Assembly (NCBI RefSeq): GCF_910592395.1 | Contig: NC_088308.1 | Location: 6,091,001-6,155,000 of the forward strand | Direction: 5' to 3' | Source of the DNA: Lineus longissimus | Lineage: Eukaryota > Nemertea > Pilidiophora > Heteronemertea > Lineidae | DNA: 64,000 nucleotides | Part shown: in pieces, positions 59,341-64,000 of the stretch | Numbering within the stretch: position 1 is the stretch's first letter | Layout of the letters: each line of letters begins with the position of its first letter | Notes under the pieces: model-generated | The model's input: the letters and a program-made list of their open reading frames with translations, nothing else | Databases searched by the model: none | What the model was told of the DNA's origin: nothing | Translations under genes and position numbers: made by a program

Positions 59341-61093
59341 CTAACATGTCCCAATAACTGAAGTTATTTGGCAGCAGAACACGTTTTCCTTAACGCCCTT
59401 CTTTGTACACGTCTTGCCAAGCCAGCGACAGTAGCATGGCATTTTCTGGTACACAGCCAGCAGGCGAGTCCTGTACGCCTCACATTCCGGTGTCGGACAC
59501 GTCGCTTTATCTAACATGTCGACAAATGGCTTTTCACACTCGCACCAGTTGAATTCAAGGATGCTGAAACATGAACATTGCTTATGTCACCCAAGCAGAG
59601 AAAGACTGACGTGCCTATAGGCCTCGGTTTTGGTCTACATTCTAGCTCCACCCTCGCATTTTTGGTGAGACAACCAATACCTCCAGTTCGGTATCAATTC
59701 CTTAAACCAAGACATAAACACCATTTTGCAATGGTAATGGACGCCTGCATGTATTAGGGGGGAGGGGGTTACTGGGTTGCGGGTAAATAAGGTATTTACC
59801 TTGGCCTTCTTATGCATTGGGTGCAAAAATCACGGACGGCACAGGCAGTGTCCACTTCATCCACAGGATGTTTCACGGTCCTGTAAACGAAGAGATTTTT
59901 TTTAGGAGGAACCGAGTGCGAACCTTTGGATGGGTCCTCTCACGGAGTGATTATGGTCATCGTTTAAGTGACCCTCTTTCGGAACAAAAAAACTAATTGA
60001 CCGAGAAAAGCCCTTGAGTCAGAAGATATCTTCGAAATTGAAAAGAAGCCAGTGTAGTGGAAAACGACCACCCCCTCATTTTCTTCTTCTTAGCGTTCGA
60101 TTCTTTTTATGGCTATGTTATGTCTCTGATAAACCTGGCTGTCGTATTTTGTTCCTCCCTTGATACCCAGAGTTTTGTCACCATTGATGCACCGTATGGC
60201 CACGTGGCCAGTCTCTCTGTGTCCCAGAGTGGGCCGTAGTCTGAAGCACACGCTCTGATGACCTTTCGGACTCTGTGGAAGACGGTGGACATCAGCCTCA
60301 CTTTGAGGTACCCAATCGGACGTCCACGCAGCGTTACGATGTGTATGACCCTCTCCTTTAAAAATCTTAGCGCCACCCATATTCTTTACCACTTGATACT
60401 CACACACACATCTGTACGGTATCATTACATTCGCAATACCCAGATTTGGCAGCCGGCAAGATCCCCGTTCTCTCCCATCCACACCAGTGACCGTACTTTT
60501 CCAGGGTAAGAGCTTCCTGTGGCAATTCGTACTTCGGACTAATTGGTTCGGAACCGGACACGGCTACAATCAAACAAGTATGGTTTACAAGGATGGAGCG
60601 ACGCAATGATATGGAATGGTCTATCATACTGCACATCCGGAGAAGATTTTCAAGGCTGGTAAAAGAGACATCCAAAAGGAGACTTGGTCTGAGAGCAGAG
60701 GTTCTCCGAAGAATGACCATTTTTTCAGCAAAATAGGAATGGATCTTGCGAATGGATCAAACAAGAGGGTCAAGGACATCATTTCTTTTAGAGCCGAAAA
60801 CTCAGCTACATAACTTATCGTATAAAAATGTTGGGCTTAAAAAGATATACATGTACAGGACATATCAATAAGTAGCATCGGCTAAGCAGTTATTCCAAAT
60901 GTCATAGATACTGATAACCATGGTCGTGCTCTTGCCAAATATTTGCACCAGCAGAACACTGCGTTTCCGCTTGTCGAGAAGTCCCGTTGAAAGTAATATG
61001 GAGATGACCAGGCGAGAGCCTCATGAAATAAAGCCATTTAGAAAGAAACCTACCTGCCAACATTGCCAAAATAACCAATTCTATCGTCGCCAT
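59341..61093 (-). CDS. secreted PLA2-like protein lacking the catalytic His (4 exons)
   Basis: Exons 61093-61054, 60563-60440, 59880-59800 and 59563-59341 join through GT-AG introns with matching phases into 155 residues. A signal peptide (MATIELVILAMLAAVSG) leads to KYGHWCGWERTG, the position of the PLA2 calcium loop (usually YGxxCGxGGxG), then PVDEVDTACAVRDFC, the position of the active-site helix (usually PxDxxDxCCxxHDxC). The catalytic His is Arg, the first Cys of the CC pair is Ala and the loop GG is ER, while the following Asp stays. A Cys-rich C-terminal half (CECEKPF, CPTPEC, CYCRWLG, NVFCC) completes the fold. The overall plan resembles conodipine/otoconin-type secreted PLA2 relatives. 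Hydrolytic activity is unlikely; a binding role is inferred. No single frame reveals the gene because each exon is short. Confidence 0.8.
59884..60436 (-). other. intron of the PLA2-like gene with a long chance open frame
   Basis: The second intron contains overlapping minus-strand open frames of more than 80 codons (positions 60090-60440). I see no domain and the splice sites of the PLA2-like gene skip the region, so I do not call it a gene. Confidence 0.4.
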
Positions 61094-61983
61094 TTTGCTA
61101 ATAAATAGTCAGCCAGTTCAGTCGATACAGTTCCACAATTAATATCGATCGCATCATAACAAACATCTGCAAACCCTATTACCCAAATTTTTTATTATTT
61201 TTATTGAAAACTAATCATTTTAGAAAAAGGCACTTTTTTGTTATGGTATTGTATTTAAATATCAATTTAAAAGTGTATCATCGATACATTTTGTCGTTTA
61301 CAATGCAACTGGTGATTGCATGGGAACAGGCCTAATCCATCATTCGAATGTCTTTCTGAAAAAAAGGGAGTCGGCCATTGGTTAACTTTCCGTAGTGTTC
61401 ATTGTATTTTTTGTGGCTCAGACAAACAGATATAAACATTGCCATGGTCAGTTATCATATGCACGTAAAGTCGCTGAACGTTTGCATTTGTATATCAGTC
61501 TATATACGACAGTGTTGTTGAAATTTATGTTTCAGTAGCGGGTCCCAACCTCACTGACAGTGCACGTGGTGTATGATTAAGGACAATTTGGACGGAGTGG
61601 TCTTGATTCCGATCGGGAAATGGTTGCATGCGCTGTACTTCATGCGACGACGGATGGATTGGAAGGCGCGCCGGTAGCTAGATAGTTTTCAGCATGATTT
61701 GAACGGACAAGATTAGGCCTACAGGCGGGTAACAAAACATGAGCGCGCAGTGACCGCTGACAAAATGGAACGAACTCACTATACGTATAGTCCCTCTGTA
61801 ATCTCTCTCGCATCAGAACAATAAACACCACAAGTCATTCTAAAATCAAGGCTATTTCTCTAATCTCATTGAACGTTATGCGCGCCTATACATGTACTTC
61901 AACAACACGTTGAGTGACAAAAAAATGATAGGACACTTTCTTCCCAAAGATGGCTGCACCTCATTGTCATGACTTCTAGAACA

Positions 61984-63248
61984 TCACCATATTTTCTTGA
62001 AGCGTTTGCTTACTGACGGTGTTCCGGCGATGACGTCCTTCCCGTACATACGGCACACCTCATTCGTGAAGGAGAACTCGTAACAGTCCAGGCACTTCAA
62101 GCACCAATAACTGCATTCTGATAGTGATATCAGGGAATTTGTTGCCACGAGCTTAAGCTCCTCAGAAGCTGTTATTGCATAGTACATGTAGCTCCAACTG
62201 TCTGAAATAGAGAGAAAACTATGCGAATACAGCCAATAACATTACGGCGTGCTACATGTATATGACGAGGGCATTTTAAGGAATGTTCCTTCTAAAGGTT
62301 CATTTAAACGAATATTTCTTCTAGTAATAACAAATCGAACAGACATGAGCAAACTATATTGCTCATTATTCCTCTATACCAGCAGATCGTAAAGAGCAAA
62401 GTTTTTAGAAGTAATGCTTTTAATTCTATTACGAAGTTGGCTTTAATGATGTTCCCTTACTGATGTTCCTTCTGATAATAAACAGACTAGTTGACGCGAG
62501 TAGACGTGGGGTCGGGCAGTTGATTAGATTAAGTTATGAAGAGTACGTGTGTGTGCCTCCGACCTGAAGAGCCAAGCCTCTTGTGAGCGATACTGGTACT
62601 ACTTACTACCATATACTTCCACCTCACAGAGACTCAGGGTTCCTGCATCCCTTAGTCTCACACCAACAAACCGCCCGACTTTACCCTGGCATGGTAGGTT
62701 GTATATCTGCCCATTGGCAGAATTTCCTTGGTGACTGTAGCACACTTCACCCGAGGAGAAACCGCTTGGTGGCGCAACCTCTGATATTATCACATCAAAG
62801 TCTTTGAGACGGTTGCCTTGAAGGGAACGATATGGATATTATGGACGAATTCCTGCCTAGTTTATTCCAACAAGTATTTTGTATTATTGAGTTTGCGGAT
62901 AGCGTGTCCTAAGGCCCCGCGGCAGTAAAAAGAAATTTAAAGTTCACGCCTAAGTCTCTCACAACATGGGTGGCGCCATGAACTGAACAAAAGGAGAAAG
63001 AAGTCGTAGAAACATGTAGTCTCTCTTACCATAACCATCCGATCTGTTGATGATGGTGACGCTGTTGACGGAATGGCGCGCTTTGAGATCAACAAACCAC
63101 CAGGGCGGTGGGTAATTGCGGCGGGTGTGGGTACAGGAATAGTCCTGATATCGGCTCGGGTTGGGGTTCCCATCTACGGCTTTGCTTGCTTCACCTTTAT
63201 CATAGGTTGTCGATTGTGATGCAGGTTTCCCTCTTGCAACATTAGGAC
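61984..63248 (-). CDS. F-type lectin plus PAN/apple domain protein, 5' incomplete (3 exons found)
   Basis: Exons 63248-63030, 62816-62610 and 62201-61984 join in phase 1 and end in a stop. The first two encode one complete F-type (fucolectin) domain: NVARGKPASQSTTY, ASKAVDGN, DYSCTHT, PPWWFVDL, INRSDGYGNRLKDF and LCEVEVYG. The fucose-binding R-x-D-x4-R motif is present (RSDGYGNR), with the upstream His in CTHT; the vicinal Cys pair usual in this motif is absent. The last exon encodes a PAN/apple-type segment with SECSYWCLKCLDCYEF and EVCRMYG. Such proteins are usually secreted and bind fucosylated glycans, often in innate recognition. A phase-1 upstream exon carrying the signal peptide is needed and was not identified; it may lie at 63300-64000 or beyond the window. 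Confidence 0.82.
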
Positions 63249-64000
63249 CTAAATTGTAATATTTTGAGGGTCAGAGGGGTTGGAAAGTGTTAACTATAAT
63301 AGTTTTCACTAATGAAATACTTATGAAATACAAATACTAATGTACGAAAAAAGGACACTCAATCGCCAGTAATACTCTTAAATCTGGTCACGGTGGAGGG
63401 ACAGTGACCTGGCTGTTGCTCTGGTCTCCATCTCCCAATGAATCGCCTTATAGTCGTTCTCGAGATGAACCCTAGCTCGAGCAAGTTGGCCAGTAGCCGA
63501 TCGCAACCTGATCTTGCATTCAGATTGTCTCCGTCTTTCTCGCCTCGTCCTCTTTCCTATACCAGGTCGTATTCCACTTGGCTCTTTCGCTGTCTTGGAG
63601 GCGCACCCACCGCTGATTGACACATTCTCCGCTCTTCCGCTGAGCTCTCCGAAATATGATCGCCCTCTCTTGCGAGCTTATCTTCTTTTAAACATCTTAC
63701 CTTTTTTATCAACGCACTGGAGTAAGCACGAGGATATGAGAGAAAGTATGATAACGGATTTTGTTGTGGTTCGCATTTTAAACGTAACTTATCGATGGCA
63801 CATAATAGGATCCCGACACACTCAGTCAAACCAACGTGTTTAAAGGTACATGTATCTACATCCGTATGGTCGTCACGACTCAATGAAATACAATGCATTC
63901 CTCAAGGCTATCAATAAACGTAATGACAATCTATATTCTCATCCGTTAATTAACGCTCAAACAATTTACATAATGGATATTTCGTGCAAAGCGCAAGTAT
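63249..64000. other. upstream part of the lectin gene or intergenic, unresolved
   Basis: A minus-strand open stretch at 63378-63623 (for example SATGQLARARVHLENDYKAI) is basic and helix-prone and could be a coiled-coil exon. Its best donor (CAGCCAG followed by GTCACTG, about 63409) is in phase 2 in that frame, which does not fit the phase-1 lectin exon. Another frame there fits phase 1 but shows no recognisable protein. No firm call. Confidence 0.3.

Noticed and set aside
60090-60482. 130-codon minus-strand frame in the PLA2-like gene
   Set aside because: It overlaps exon 2 in a different frame and then runs through intron 2; competing frames are also open and none shows a domain.
1-64000. 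CRISPR arrays, bacterial operons or prophage
   Set aside because: Spliced genes, animal gene families and eukaryotic repeats exclude a prokaryotic source; the tandem repeats have no spacers.

Overview
This 64 kb window is animal nuclear DNA. It has intron-split genes with GT-AG junctions, long AT-rich non-coding stretches, minisatellites, MITE-like foldback elements and a non-LTR retrotransposon fragment. The gene set (an ADMP-type BMP ligand, an F-type lectin joined to a PAN domain, a Ly6 protein, an FKRP-like LicD transferase, a conodipine-type secreted PLA2-like protein) and the abundance of ACATGTA palindromes suggest a marine invertebrate, most likely a lophotrochozoan (brachiopod, mollusc or relative). 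The species cannot be fixed from the sequence. I assembled the multi-exon genes by hand from splice sites and codon phase, and every junction given keeps the frame.

Layout. 1-5570: no gene seen, minisatellites. 5756-14225 (+): five-exon ADMP-like TGF-beta ligand. 16.3-24.1 kb (+): a local family of endonuclease/exonuclease/phosphatase (EEP) fold proteins. It holds one single-domain gene with a lysine-rich 16-residue repeat tail, one 5' half-copy made by a 793-bp tandem duplication, and one gene that appears to splice two EEP domains into a single protein whose second domain has lost most of its active site. 27.6-28.3 kb (-): Ly6/uPAR three-finger exons; a phase-matched signal-peptide exon lies far upstream at 47.2 kb. 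31.8-34.9 kb (-): FKRP-like two-domain glycan transferase. 35.1-47.1 kb: repeats, including inverted minisatellite arrays, a 477-bp foldback element with 6-bp target-site duplications and a retrotransposon 3' end. 48.4-49.1 kb (-): RasD-like small GTPase. 54.1-56.8 kb (+): two-exon class A GPCR. 57.8-58.9 kb (+): divergent carbohydrate-sulfotransferase-like protein. 59.3-61.1 kb (-): four-exon secreted PLA2-like protein lacking the catalytic His. 62.0-63.2 kb (-): F-type lectin plus PAN domain gene, 5' end not found.

There is no operon logic here. The most notable themes are recent and ongoing duplication in the EEP cluster, and two independent cases of an enzyme fold kept open while its catalytic residues are lost (EEP domain 2 of the fusion; the PLA2-like protein). 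Several neighbours are predicted secretory-pathway or cell-surface proteins (Ly6, FKRP-like, sulfotransferase-like, lectin, PLA2-like), but nothing in the sequence shows that they act together.
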